Assembly: GCF_015665295.1 (NCBI RefSeq)
Contig: NZ_JADFAJ010000006.1
Coordinates: forward strand, 1 to 63,234
Reading direction: 5' to 3'
DNA length: 63,234 nucleotides
Source: Maricaulis sp.
GTDB lineage: Bacteria > Pseudomonadota > Alphaproteobacteria > Caulobacterales > Maricaulaceae
Part shown: positions 9,597 through 18,359 of the stretch, one piece after another
Layout of the letters: each line of letters begins with the position of its first letter
Numbering within the stretch: the stretch's first letter is position 1
Position numbers and translations under genes: made by a program
The notes under the pieces: model-generated
What the model was told of the DNA's origin: nothing
Databases searched by the model: none
What the model saw: the letters and a program-made list of their open reading frames with translations, nothing else

Positions 9597-10435
9597 TCCC
9601 CCCACTGAAACGGCGCATTGGCCGTTGCAGCCATCTGCTCGAACAGGGCGAGGTGTTCGGGCTTCATTTCAGTCCTCCAGCGCAAATCGAGCTCGATTCC
9701 GCCGGAATGGTTTTCGTAGTAATCGCGCGTACGTGAACCAAGGCTGACAAAGGCCTCGTCCGGATCCTCGAAGCGCGAGCGCGCAGCAATGAACTGGGTT
9801 CCGCTATTGCCGCCGAGCACGTGGTGCTCCGCGGCGCTGAAGTCTGCCATCGCAGGCTGGTAGTCGATCCCGATCAGGTGACAGAGCGCCTTGATCGTCG
9901 CCGCACTGTTGTCGGCGAGGTCTTCATACCGGATGCGCATTTTCGGTCCGTCGAACGCGTCGAAAAGCGCCTGTGCCGTCGCCATCTTGTCGATCCAGGC
10001 CTGGATTTGCTCGCCCGGGTCACGATCGGGATACTTGCGCAAACGCGAATTGACGACCGCCCGGCCGTCGCGACCGAGCAAGAGCAGGACGGGGGTGCCT
10101 CCACCGCTGCGAACCTCGGCGGCACGCGTGTCGATCCAGTCTTCATCCTTCGTGGAATCGATGATGACGGACTTGCCGACATGGTCGGCGACCCGGGCAT
10201 AGAGCGGCTCGCTGCCGTCCCACTCGAAGCCGGTCCAGACCGGACAGTCCTCGCCGCAGATCTTGCAGACACGCTTGCGCAGCGGCTTCTTCTCGTCACC
10301 GAGATAGCGCGCCTTGCCGCCTTCGCCCATGTAGAAAGCATCGGTATGACTGCCGAGTATCATGCCCAGCAGCGTCGAGCCGGAATGCCCGGCTCCACAT
10401 ATCATGACGGCCGACAGCCGTGATCGGTCATGCAT
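9593..10435 (-). CDS. Sulfotransferase family protein
   Basis: A 280-aa cytosolic sulfotransferase-like protein. The PAPS-binding loop is near the N-terminus (GAGHSGSTLLG, about 14-24) and a second phosphate-binding segment (VLLLLGRDGRAVVNSRLRK) lies at about 120-140. An unusual cysteine group (VCKICGEDCPVW) sits near residue 60 and may bind metal. It is the first gene of the sulfotransferase / fusion / ABC exporter operon, and its stop overlaps the next start. The acceptor is unknown. The start at 10435 has a GGGACAGG ribosome site. Confidence 0.85.
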   Translation of the reverse strand: MHDRSRLSAVMICGAGHSGSTLLGMILGSHTDAFYMGEGGKARYLGDEKKPLRKRVCKICGEDCPVWTGFEWDGSEPLYARVADHVGKSVIIDSTKDEDWIDTRAAEVRSGGGTPVLLLLGRDGRAVVNSRLRKYPDRDPGEQIQAWIDKMATAQALFDAFDGPKMRIRYEDLADNSAATIKALCHLIGIDYQPAMADFSAAEHHVLGGNSGTQFIAARSRFEDPDEAFVSLGSRTRDYYENHSGGIELDLRWRTEMKPEHLALFEQMAATANAPFQWGE

Positions 10436-10631
10436 CCTGTCCCGATGCCTCTATTGGGTCCCCGGAGTACTTCTTCGCGATTGCGTTGCACGAGACAAGC
10501 GAAAAAGCTGCGAAGTCCTGCTCAAGCCCGAACATGCAACCCGCCTTTGCAACCTGGTGTCATCGTGCCGCATGTTGATGCAATCTCACAGAGCTATAAC
10601 TGGCTGAGTGTATGCAATCGGGGATCCCAAA

Positions 10632-11159
10632 ATGTCACGCGCCCTCCTCTCAATCTTCCCGGCCCTGGCGCTTGCCGCCTGCGGCGGCGACCCGGCACCG
10701 ACCGAAAATACCGGCGCTTCCGCGACGGGCCCTGCTGCCACCAACACCGCGGTCGCGGTCGAATCCGTCCAAGCTGCCAACGCGCAGGAAATGAGCCCGG
10801 ATGCCGAAGCCATCCTCGCCAGTCTTGGAAGCGCCTATGCCGGGGCTGACCTCACGAACGGCGCCCGGCAATTCCGGCGTTGTCAGTCCTGCCACACGCT
10901 GAACGCGGGGGGACGTCACACTGTCGGGCCGAACCTGCACGGCTTGATCGGCGGCGCGGCGGCCAGTGCCGACCGGTTTGCCTACTCCAGCCAGCTCTCG
11001 GAGGCCGGCCTGGTCTGGGACCTTGAAACGCTGGACGCCTGGATCGCCAATCCCCGCGCGCTCGTGCCCGGCAATCGCATGAGCTTTGTCGGCCTGCGCG
11101 ATGCCGAGGATCGGCGTGATGTCATCGCCTACATCGCCGTCGAGACAGCCGGCGAATAG
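10632..11159 (+). CDS. Class I cytochrome c lipoprotein
   Basis: A 175-aa protein with a lipoprotein signal (ALALAAC, Cys about residue 19), a low-complexity Ala/Thr linker and one c-type haem domain (CQSCHT haem site; GPNLHGLIG; Met ligand probably in GNRMSFVG). This layout is that of membrane-tethered cytochrome c552/CycM-like electron carriers. I chose the ATG at 10632 because the lipobox then falls at the normal distance; the open frame continues 24 bases upstream. It is divergent from the sulfotransferase operon and appears monocistronic. Confidence 0.88.
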   Translation: MSRALLSIFPALALAACGGDPAPTENTGASATGPAATNTAVAVESVQAANAQEMSPDAEAILASLGSAYAGADLTNGARQFRRCQSCHTLNAGGRHTVGPNLHGLIGGAAASADRFAYSSQLSEAGLVWDLETLDAWIANPRALVPGNRMSFVGLRDAEDRRDVIAYIAVETAGE

Positions 11160-11165
11160 CCGACC

Positions 11166-12077
11166 TCAAAATCGCCGCCAGACCGACAGGAAGACGGCGC
11201 GCTGATCGATGGCATTGCGGCCGCTCGGCGTGAGCGATGCACCGAGCTGCCAGGTCTGGCGGCCCATTTCACGGCTCACGGAAAGCTGCACCTTGTGCTG
11301 GTCGAAACTGCGGGCGCCAGGCCGGTCAGACTCGACACTCCAGACCGAAAAGCTCTGCGCCAGAACCTGCCAGCGATCGGTCAAACGCCAGCCGGCAGTC
11401 AGATCGAATCGGGCTTCGTCGAGATAATCGCCATCCCGCCAGCGCCAGGCGGCCTGGGCTTCGGCGAAGCCTCGCTCGCCCACGCTTCGTCCGAGAAGCG
11501 AGCGGATTTCAGCGGCCATTTCGCCGGAGCCGAAGGCCTGGTTCGAAACATTTTCGCCGCGTCCGGGAATCAAGGCTGTCGCCTGCAGGGAGGCGATCAT
11601 CGGACCGCTTCGCCAAACCTGGCGACGCCAGGCGACCTCACTGGCAGACAATCCCTGCGCCGCGTCACGGGAGGGGCCGCGCTGGCGTCGAACATCCTGC
11701 CAGGCGATGCGGGCGACCAGCGTATCGCGCGCGGTCAGCCCGTATTCGACATAGGCGGCCGTTTCATCCTTGTAAAAATATCCGTCATCAGCGCGCCGGC
11801 GATCCGCGTCATAAGCTGTGTCGGCCCGATCGATGAGCGAGGTGACAATCAGCAGACCCTCACCGCGCGGCTGCGGCCAAGCCCCTGCTCCGGCCGGCGG
11901 CGCCAGGAGACCTCCCGACACGCCGGCCAGACAGACGATTGATATCAGACGTCGAAGCCGGGGCTTTCGCGACGAACCCGATCCAGCACCGCAGCCCAGG
12001 CAATCTCCTTGAAGAACTCGTTGGACGAGATCTCCCCGGATTGCCCGAAGACGCGGTCCTGCATCTTCTCGTCCCAT
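11166..12077 (-). CDS. Predicted exported beta-barrel-like protein, unknown function
   Basis: I do not recognise a named family. After a hydrophobic stretch (ISIVCLAGVSGGLLAPPAGAGA) come about 230 residues of alternating polar and hydrophobic segments ending in WRRF, a C-terminal Phe typical of outer-membrane barrels. The start is uncertain. The first ATG (12077), with GGAGAG upstream, overlaps the preceding aldolase-family gene by 133 bases and puts about 50 residues before the hydrophobic segment. A CTG at 11948 overlapping that gene's stop would give a more normal signal peptide. No ATG, GTG or TTG lies between them. It is probably co-transcribed with the aldolase-family gene. Confidence 0.6.
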   Translation of the reverse strand: MGREDAGPRLRAIRGDLVQRVLQGDCLGCGAGSGSSRKPRLRRLISIVCLAGVSGGLLAPPAGAGAWPQPRGEGLLIVTSLIDRADTAYDADRRRADDGYFYKDETAAYVEYGLTARDTLVARIAWQDVRRQRGPSRDAAQGLSASEVAWRRQVWRSGPMIASLQATALIPGRGENVSNQAFGSGEMAAEIRSLLGRSVGERGFAEAQAAWRWRDGDYLDEARFDLTAGWRLTDRWQVLAQSFSVWSVESDRPGARSFDQHKVQLSVSREMGRQTWQLGASLTPSGRNAIDQRAVFLSVWRRF

Positions 12078-12712
12078 TCGATCAGCTCTCCACCCGCCTG
12101 GGCCATGACCTGGATCTTGCAGGCACGCTCCAGTAGATAGATGCGAATATACGCGCTAAACGGGTGGTCGCCAACCGACAACGTCCCGTGGTTGCGCAGG
12201 ATCATGAGATTCTTGTCGCCGAGATCGGCCACGAGACGTTCCTTTTCCTCGGCTTCCAGCGCGATGCCCTCATAGTCGTGATAGCTTACATCGTTGAAGA
12301 CATTCATCGCCAGTTGCGAGATCGGGCGCAGACCGCCCCTTTGAGCCGCAACGGCCACGCCGGCATCGGAGTGAAGGTGCAGCGCCACCGCAACATCATG
12401 GCGGGCCGCATGGATGGCCGAGTGGATCGTGAAACCGGCAGGGTTGATCCCGTATTGCGACGGCGGCAGCACATTGCCGTCGAGATCGATCTTCACCAGG
12501 TTGGACGCCGTGACATCCTCGTACAACAGGCCAAACGGGTTCAGCAGGAAATGCTCTTCAGGCCCTGGCACCCGCATCGAGATGTGGGTGAAGAAAAGAT
12601 CGTCCCAGCCATGCATGCGCACGAGGCGGTAAAGCGCTGCGAGATCGCACCGCGCCTTCCATTCCTCGGCCGAAACCTGGTCCTTGACCGAAATGCTTGC
12701 TTGATCGTCCAT
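11945..12712 (-). CDS. Class II aldolase/adducin family protein
   Basis: A 255-aa protein of the class II aldolase/adducin fold. Zinc-binding histidines are visible in ALHLHSDAGV and in LRNHGTLSVG, with an active-site-like HISMRVPG segment near the N-terminus. Members include fuculose- and ribulose-phosphate aldolases, but many bacterial members closest to adducin are uncharacterised, so the substrate is open. The ATG at 12712 has an excellent ribosome site (GGGGAG). It lies downstream of egtB on the same strand with a 68-base gap and overlaps the next gene. Confidence 0.88.
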   Translation of the reverse strand: MDDQASISVKDQVSAEEWKARCDLAALYRLVRMHGWDDLFFTHISMRVPGPEEHFLLNPFGLLYEDVTASNLVKIDLDGNVLPPSQYGINPAGFTIHSAIHAARHDVAVALHLHSDAGVAVAAQRGGLRPISQLAMNVFNDVSYHDYEGIALEAEEKERLVADLGDKNLMILRNHGTLSVGDHPFSAYIRIYLLERACKIQVMAQAGGELIEWDEKMQDRVFGQSGEISSNEFFKEIAWAAVLDRVRRESPGFDV

Positions 12713-12780
12713 GATGTTCTCCCCATGGATTGTATCGTTATCGCCAACTCCGCGCAGGATCGGACCTGCGACGCGCGCCG

Positions 12781-14058
12781 TCAAATATCGCGCGCCAGTC
12801 TCACCCCGGAAAACTGCCAGCGCGCCTCGGGCGGGAAGAAATTGCGATAGCTCGCCCGTACGTGTCCGGGCGCCGTGGCACAGGATCCGCCACGCAGCAC
12901 ATACTGCCCGCTCATGAATTTGCCGTTGTACTCGCCGACAGCGCCCGCCGCCGGCCGGTAGCGCGGATAAGCGCAATAGTCGGACCGCGTCCACTCCCAG
13001 GCATCGCCGAACATCTGACGAAGCCGGGTCGGGCCTGATCCGGGCGGACTCGCAGCTGATGGATGCGCCGATATGCCGGCCTGGGCGAAGCGGCCGTCTG
13101 CTCCCCGGCATTTTCGCGCCGCATGCTCCCATTCCGCTTCACCGGGCAAACGCGCCCCGCTCCATTCGGCAAACGCGCTCGCCTCATAATAGCTGAGATG
13201 AATGACGGGCGCGTCAGGGGTGACCGGCTGCTGGCCATGCAGGGTGAACTCTTCCCACCTCGTTTCGCTACGACGCCAATACAGTGGCGCGCTCCAGCCC
13301 TCGGATCGGACCCGAGCCCAACCATCCGACAGCCAGAGCGAGGGTGTCGTATATCCCCCGTCAGCAATGAAATCGCCATAATCGCGATTGGTCGCGAGGC
13401 GATCGGCAAGCGCATAAGGAGTCAGGATCGTCTTGTGCGGCGGACCTTCATTGTCGAAATGAAATCCCCCCGCCTCGATACCGATCGCGACCTCTCCACC
13501 ATCGAAGCCGACCCAGCCGGGCTCCCCGACAGGCGCCGCCTCGCCGGCGTCGCCGCCCGCGTAGGCCGCCGGTGCGAACGGGTGCCGCGACAGCACATGC
13601 TTGATGTCCGTCAACATGAGTTCCTGGTGCTGTTCCTCGTGCGCCAGGCCGAGCTGGATCAAAGGCTCCAGCCGCGCATTCTTGGAATCTTGGTCAACGG
13701 CCAGTAAACGCGCCATCGCGGCATCGGTATGGGCGCGATAATCCATCACCTCCGACAGGCTCGGTCGGCTCAGAAAGCCGCGCTCAGGCCGTGGATGGCG
13801 CTCTCCGATCCCGTCATAATAGGAATTGAACAGGTAATTGAATTCAGGTGAAAATTCCTGATATCCCTCAAGATTTTCCCGCAACAGGAAGGTTTCCCAG
13901 AACCAGGTCGTGTGAGCGAGGTGCCATTTGGTCGGACTGACGTCAGGCATGGTCTGGACCAGCATGTCCTCAGCACTCAGGCCCGCGACCAGGGATTGCG
14001 TGCGATCCCGGACGGCCGTGTAGCGTGTGAGCAATGACACCTGTCTCATGTCATCCAT
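12781..14058 (-). CDS. egtB: Ergothioneine biosynthesis sulfoxide synthase EgtB
   Basis: A 425-aa non-haem iron enzyme that joins hercynine to a cysteine-containing thiol (gamma-glutamylcysteine or cysteine) in ergothioneine synthesis. The N-terminal DinB-like domain carries the iron-binding histidines: KWHLAHTTWFWE (H46/H49 region) and LAHEEQHQELM (H140 and H144). The C-terminal half is a formylglycine-enzyme-like (FGE-sulfatase) fold ending in RNFFPPEARWQFSGVRLARD, typical for EgtB. The start has GAGAGGGGGG upstream. The methyltransferase gene egtD, often adjacent, is not in this window. Confidence 0.93.
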   Translation of the reverse strand: MDDMRQVSLLTRYTAVRDRTQSLVAGLSAEDMLVQTMPDVSPTKWHLAHTTWFWETFLLRENLEGYQEFSPEFNYLFNSYYDGIGERHPRPERGFLSRPSLSEVMDYRAHTDAAMARLLAVDQDSKNARLEPLIQLGLAHEEQHQELMLTDIKHVLSRHPFAPAAYAGGDAGEAAPVGEPGWVGFDGGEVAIGIEAGGFHFDNEGPPHKTILTPYALADRLATNRDYGDFIADGGYTTPSLWLSDGWARVRSEGWSAPLYWRRSETRWEEFTLHGQQPVTPDAPVIHLSYYEASAFAEWSGARLPGEAEWEHAARKCRGADGRFAQAGISAHPSAASPPGSGPTRLRQMFGDAWEWTRSDYCAYPRYRPAAGAVGEYNGKFMSGQYVLRGGSCATAPGHVRASYRNFFPPEARWQFSGVRLARDI

Positions 14059-14153
14059 GTCTGACCCCCCTCTCGCCGCGGCCCGAATTAAGAAGTTTTC
14101 AAGGCGTCCGTGTCATCGATAAAGATCAATGTAACCGTTCGCAAATCAAGACC

Positions 14154-15212
14154 ATGGCCGCAAAACCAGCTGACGCGCTCCACCTTCTCGCGACTGTACG
14201 CGATCCCGACAAACGCCAGCAGCTCGCGCTGAGCGTGACAGAAATGTGCGTCGCGCAACCGCTTTCGCCATCGGCAGAACCGATCGCCGGGGACCTTTTG
14301 ATCACCCTGTCCACGAAGTCGGATCTGGACACCAAGGTTGCAATGGCCAAGAAGCTGGCAGGCTGCGACTGGGCACCTCATTCAGCGATCCGCCACTTCG
14401 CCTTCGACCAGATCGAGATTTCGGCCATCATTATCGAGAAAAGCGACCTTCTGACCCAGAAGGACATGGTTGAACTGGCAGAGTCCGGCTCGATTGACCA
14501 TCGCCGCCATCTCGCCATGCGCGCCAATCTCTGCCTGCCGGTGACAGATACCCTGGCCAAGCCGGGCGAAGCCATCGTGCTTCGTGCCCTGGCCAACAAT
14601 GATACCGCCGAAATCTCCGAGAACACACTTGAAGTCTGCCTACATGTGGCGCGCGAGCATCCCAAGCTTCGCGAAGCACTCGCCCGGCGGCATGACCTCT
14701 CGACCGACTACGCGACCCAGCTCTGCATCATGCTGCCGGAGAATTGGCGCGAGGAACTTTACCGCCGGTTCGGGCTCGACAAGACCAAGGTCGAAAGCCT
14801 CGCCGTGGAAGCCGCGCTGGGCGCCACACCGGAAGATGTCGACAAGGCCGCCGCTCGCGAAGTCCAGGACGCCAAGGCGGACGGCAAGCTGAACGGGCGT
14901 TTCGCGATGGATGCGCTGAAGGCCGGCAAGGAAGCCGTGTTCGACCACGCCATTGCATCGCTGTGCGAGATCAAGGCCTCACAATGGCGCATTGCCCTTG
15001 CGATGAATGGCGTGCGCGCCGCCGCCATGGCCTGCCAGGCGGCGCAGCTGGACCGCACTGCCTATCCGATCATCCACAAGGCATTGCAGCGCTCGGGCCG
15101 CATCCACCAGGCCCTTGAGGGCGATGCCATGGCGGCCGCCGCCAATGTGTTCCGCATGTATGGTCCGGAAAAAGCGGTGAAGGTCTTGCGCCAGATGGGC
15201 ACGAGGGCTTGA
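14154..15212 (+). CDS. DUF2336 domain-containing protein
   Basis: A 352-aa largely alpha-helical, HEAT-like protein of the alphaproteobacterial DUF2336 family (residues such as AESGSIDHRRHLAMR and LPENWREELYRRFG). Function is unknown; the family is common next to signalling genes in Caulobacterales. I chose the ATG at 14154 (MAAKPADAL) because sequence upstream of it in the same frame looks non-coding. A second DUF2336 gene lies at 17139-18275, with NAD kinase, a receiver and an Hpt-like protein between them. Confidence 0.75.
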   Translation: MAAKPADALHLLATVRDPDKRQQLALSVTEMCVAQPLSPSAEPIAGDLLITLSTKSDLDTKVAMAKKLAGCDWAPHSAIRHFAFDQIEISAIIIEKSDLLTQKDMVELAESGSIDHRRHLAMRANLCLPVTDTLAKPGEAIVLRALANNDTAEISENTLEVCLHVAREHPKLREALARRHDLSTDYATQLCIMLPENWREELYRRFGLDKTKVESLAVEAALGATPEDVDKAAAREVQDAKADGKLNGRFAMDALKAGKEAVFDHAIASLCEIKASQWRIALAMNGVRAAAMACQAAQLDRTAYPIIHKALQRSGRIHQALEGDAMAAAANVFRMYGPEKAVKVLRQMGTRA

Positions 15213-15252
15213 ATAAGAACCTGTTTCATCAGGTTTTCCTTCGAGCGCTCCC

Positions 15253-16017
15253 ATCACCGCCTCTCTTGCCTTCCTAGCCAGTCCCCGACCAGAGGCCAAG
15301 GCCGCCAAGTCGCGCCTTGAGAACCTGTATGGCCATGTGCCGATCGAGGAAGCCGACGTCATCGTCGCCCTCGGTGGTGACGGGCTGATGCTGGATGCGC
15401 TGCACATGTCTATCCGGACCGGCGCACGCGTCTATGGCATGAATTTCGGCTCGGTCGGATTTCTCATGAACGAGTTTCGGGAAGACGGGCTGACGCAGCG
15501 CATCGCCGAGGCAGAGCGGGCCCGCATCCATCCGCTGCGGGCCTTCGGTGAGGACATTCACTGCAAGCCCTTCGAAGCACTGGCCATCAATGAGGTCTCG
15601 CTGCTGCGCGAAACGCGGCAGACGGCGAAGATCAAGATCACGATCGATGGCAAGAGCCGGATGGCCGAGCTTCAGGCTGACGGCGTGCTGGTCGCCACGC
15701 CGGCCGGATCGACCGCCTATAACCTGTCGGCCCACGGCCCCATCCTGCCGCTCAACTCAACTGTCCTGGCATTGACGCCGATCAGTGCCTTCCGGCCCCG
15801 TCGTTGGCGCGGCGCGCTGCTGCCGCGCAATGTCCGGGTCGGCTTCGAGATCGTCGAGCCTTCGCTGCGCCCGGTATCGGCCGTGGCCGACAACCAGGAA
15901 TTCCGTGAGGTCGCCCGGGTCGATGTGGTAGAAGCGCATGATGTCACGCTCACCATGCTGTTCGACCCAGGTCGTGATCTGGCTGAGCGTATTCTCGTCG
16001 AGCAGTTCGAAAACTGA
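15253..16017 (+). CDS. nadK: NAD kinase (start codon unclear)
   Basis: ATP-dependent phosphorylation of NAD to NADP. The diagnostic GGDG motif ([12 protein letters not shown]) and the NAD-binding loop ([19 protein letters not shown]) are present. Family members of this short type begin about 30 residues before GGDG with a hydrophobic strand. That strand is present here ([16 protein letters not shown]), but the frame between the upstream stop (15214) and GTG 15337 contains no ATG, GTG or TTG. I give the gene from an ATC at 15253 (254 aa) where homology should start; a pipeline would probably call GTG 15337 (226 aa), which loses the first strand. A rare AUC start, a CTG at 15325 or a sequence error are all possible. 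Confidence 0.8.
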   Translation: MTASLAFLASPRPEAKAAKSRLENLYGHVPIEEADVIVALGGDGLMLDALHMSIRTGARVYGMNFGSVGFLMNEFREDGLTQRIAEAERARIHPLRAFGEDIHCKPFEALAINEVSLLRETRQTAKIKITIDGKSRMAELQADGVLVATPAGSTAYNLSAHGPILPLNSTVLALTPISAFRPRRWRGALLPRNVRVGFEIVEPSLRPVSAVADNQEFREVARVDVVEAHDVTLTMLFDPGRDLAERILVEQFEN

Positions 16018-16023
16018 CCGGAT

Positions 16024-16038
16024 TTAGGCTGGCGTTAA
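16024..16038 (+). promoter_or_regulatory. CtrA-like box upstream of the receiver gene
   Basis: TTAG-GCTGGCG-TTAA matches the CtrA consensus TTAA-N7-TTAA with one mismatch, 48 bases before the receiver gene start. CtrA is the cell-cycle regulator of Caulobacterales and its targets include signalling and motility genes. By-eye match only. Confidence 0.4.
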
Positions 16039-16085
16039 GCAAGCCGTGCCAGTCTGGCGACACATTGCCTTCGAGCGGACCCGAA

Positions 16086-16544
16086 ATGACCGACTTCGCG
16101 CTGGACACGACCTTATCGCGTCTCACCGTTCTCCTGGTGGATGACAGTGCTGCCCTGCGCGGCGCACTGCGGGTATCCCTGCAGGCGTTCGGCTGCGGGC
16201 GCGTGATCGAGGCCGACACGGTTGAACGCGCACTGGACGTGCTGCGCGCCCGGCCGGTCGACCTGCTGATTACCGACTGGAAGATGAAACCGCGCGACGG
16301 GCTCGACCTCGTTCGCACCTTGCGCGACCGGCGCCACAGCCCGGCCCCGCAACTGCCGGTCATCATGCTGTCGGCCTACAGCGCCGAAGAGCGTATCCGC
16401 CAGGCACGTCAGACCGGCGTCGACGCTTTCCTGACCAAACCCTTCACCGCGGCCAACCTCGCCCAGACCCTGCGCGAGACCCTCGGTACGAACCAGAATA
16501 CGCGGACTGGCGATACGAACGCCTCACTCGCGACTGCCAGCTAA
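16086..16544 (+). CDS. CheY-like single-domain response regulator
   Basis: A 152-aa receiver protein. The acidic pair is in LLVDDSAAL, the phospho-acceptor Asp in LLITDWKMKP, and the conserved Lys in FLTKPF. The tail after about residue 130 is polar and unstructured, with no output domain. Eleven bases downstream lies an Hpt-like gene, so the pair probably exchanges phosphate. I use the ATG at 16086 (MTDFAL), not the one 21 bases upstream. Confidence 0.9.
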   Translation: MTDFALDTTLSRLTVLLVDDSAALRGALRVSLQAFGCGRVIEADTVERALDVLRARPVDLLITDWKMKPRDGLDLVRTLRDRRHSPAPQLPVIMLSAYSAEERIRQARQTGVDAFLTKPFTAANLAQTLRETLGTNQNTRTGDTNASLATAS

Positions 16545-16555
16545 GAGGACGTCTC

Positions 16556-17053
16556 ATGGCCAGTAACAAGGATGTGGAAGTCATCTCCGCGCCGAACATG
16601 CTGCAAATCAAGGTTGGCGGCCCCGTCAGCCAGGGCGATCTGCACATGATCCAGAAGGCCGAGGAGGCCCTCAAGGACCTGCGATCGGATTTCGGCCAGT
16701 GGCTGGAAGAAGAAGTGGTCAAGCTGGAAGCCGCCGCCAGGATCGTCCGCGACAAGGGTCTCGAGGGTGCCGAAGGCGAAGAATTATTCGTCCGCGCCCA
16801 TGACCTGCGCGGTCTCGGGACGACCTATGAATTCCCGATCATCACCCGTCTCGCCAAGTCGCTGACCAAGATGATCGACATGCCTGAAAAGCGCGCGCAG
16901 GCACCGACCGGCCTCGCCCTCGCCCATGTCGGCGCGATCCGGGCTGCACTGTCGCAGAATATCCGCGACGACAACGACCCGGTTGCCGCCGAACTGGCCG
17001 GCGAGCTGGAAACCCAGACCGCGGCTTTTGCCGAGCCGTGGAAAGACGATTGA
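16556..17053 (+). CDS. Hpt-domain-like phosphotransfer protein
   Basis: A 165-aa helical protein. The segment ELFVRAHDLRGLGTTYEFP (about residues 80-98) fits the histidine-phosphotransfer signature HxL(K/R)G, with His in RAHDLRG as the likely phospho-site. The ribosome site AAGAGGA precedes the ATG. It follows a single-domain receiver gene and is followed by a bidirectional terminator, so the two form a small operon. The partner kinase is not in this stretch. Confidence 0.8.
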   Translation: MASNKDVEVISAPNMLQIKVGGPVSQGDLHMIQKAEEALKDLRSDFGQWLEEEVVKLEAAARIVRDKGLEGAEGEELFVRAHDLRGLGTTYEFPIITRLAKSLTKMIDMPEKRAQAPTGLALAHVGAIRAALSQNIRDDNDPVAAELAGELETQTAAFAEPWKDD

Positions 17054-17083
17054 TCGCGCACCTCAGCCCGTGCGATCAGACAA

Positions 17084-17115
17084 AAAAGCCGACGCCAAAG
17101 CGTCGGCTTTTCTTT
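17084..17115. terminator. Bidirectional Rho-independent terminator
   Basis: AAAAGCCGACGC / GCGTCGGCTTTT with a CAAA loop, flanked by an A-run on the left and a T-rich run on the right. It can stop both the Hpt-like gene (plus) and the DUF2336 gene (minus), which converge here. Confidence 0.85.
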
Positions 17116-17138
17116 TGGCGGGCGTGAGAAAACGCTGA

Positions 17139-18275
17139 CTAGCCGGCAGCCTGAAGCGCAGCGACATCCTCGTCGAAACGACTGAGAACATAGTCCAGGT
17201 CTTCCTCCGGAATGCCCTGGAAGCGCGTAATCGCGCGTTCAGCGAGGATGCGGCGGAAGTGAGCCCGTCCGATCTCGTCCTGCGGGACTTCCATGCCGTG
17301 ATAGACGTCCAGCGCTGCCCGCACCGCCGGGTAGAGCCGCGACGGCATGCCGGTACGATCATAGACAGCGCGCAGCCCGAGCGGACCGGCATCATGAACA
17401 AGCAGCCAGGCGCGCGAATGGGTGACGCCCGCCAGTTCGGCAAAGGCATGCTCGACGAACGCGATATGGCCGCGCAGCAGGGCGCGCAGGATAAGCGAGG
17501 GCGTCAGCCGGCTGTTGAGCCGCAATTGCTGGACGAAATGCTCGGGATCGTGCGCCAGGCCGGCCTGGTCGACGAGATCGAGCGTCGCGCGTTCGCGGGC
17601 ACCTTCAGACAACTCCACCGCGAGCTGCGGCGGCAGGGCATGCGTCTTGACGAGCCTGTTCAGCGCCACATCGCTGACATGGGCGATCAGGCGTTCGGTG
17701 ACGCTGAGCGGCAGTTGCGAGCGCGCGACGAAGGAGTCCATCACGCCGCTGCTTTCACAAAACTCGGCAAAGGCGCGTTGATAGGCGGCATCATCGAACT
17801 GGGCACCATCATTGGCGGCCGCGATCGACACGGCGGCTTCGTCGCGACTATCGAGGATTTCGTGCACGATGATTGGCGCCACATGTTCGCGCCTGGCGAT
17901 GGCGCAGCGCTTGGCAGTGTCAGCGGTCTCGAGCACGGTCAACAGATCGTCATCGGTGAGGACCGGCGAGGATTCCAGCACCGGCGTTGCCACACCGTCA
18001 ACATCGGCGGCAAGCTTGCGGGCGATGTCGCGAGGCAGGTTCGGTGACTGACGCAGCGTTATGGCAAGGGCCCGGCGGACCAGTTCCGTCGCGTCGCGGG
18101 CGATCATGTCCAGAATGTCGCGCGCAGCGGCGCGTTCGGCCTCAGTCAGCGAGGCGCCATCCATCCGGCGGCAGATCTTGCGCGCCGCCATCGCCCTCAC
18201 CTCATCATTCTCACCCCGCACCAGGCGACGAATATCATCATTTGTCAGACGGTTACGAAGGGCAACGACACTCAT
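17139..18275 (-). CDS. DUF2336 domain-containing protein
   Basis: A 378-aa helical-repeat protein that fits the alphaproteobacterial DUF2336 family closely: ARKICRRMDGASLTEAER near the N-terminus, repeated helix pairs, and FVARSQLPLSVTERLIAHVS centrally. No catalytic motif or membrane segment is visible. Function is unknown. It may be transcribed with, or behind, the transglycosylase-like gene, which lies 84 bases upstream on the same strand. Being the second member of the family in 4 kb, next to phosphotransfer genes, it may act in signalling. Confidence 0.82.
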   Translation of the reverse strand: MSVVALRNRLTNDDIRRLVRGENDEVRAMAARKICRRMDGASLTEAERAAARDILDMIARDATELVRRALAITLRQSPNLPRDIARKLAADVDGVATPVLESSPVLTDDDLLTVLETADTAKRCAIARREHVAPIIVHEILDSRDEAAVSIAAANDGAQFDDAAYQRAFAEFCESSGVMDSFVARSQLPLSVTERLIAHVSDVALNRLVKTHALPPQLAVELSEGARERATLDLVDQAGLAHDPEHFVQQLRLNSRLTPSLILRALLRGHIAFVEHAFAELAGVTHSRAWLLVHDAGPLGLRAVYDRTGMPSRLYPAVRAALDVYHGMEVPQDEIGRAHFRRILAERAITRFQGIPEEDLDYVLSRFDEDVAALQAAG

Positions 18276-18359
18276 CGGACTTCCGATTCAAGACAGGCAG
18301 CTGGACAGGAAGTCTAGCCCCGGCATGCTTAATGAAAGCTTGCCGCAGGGGTGCTGCGT

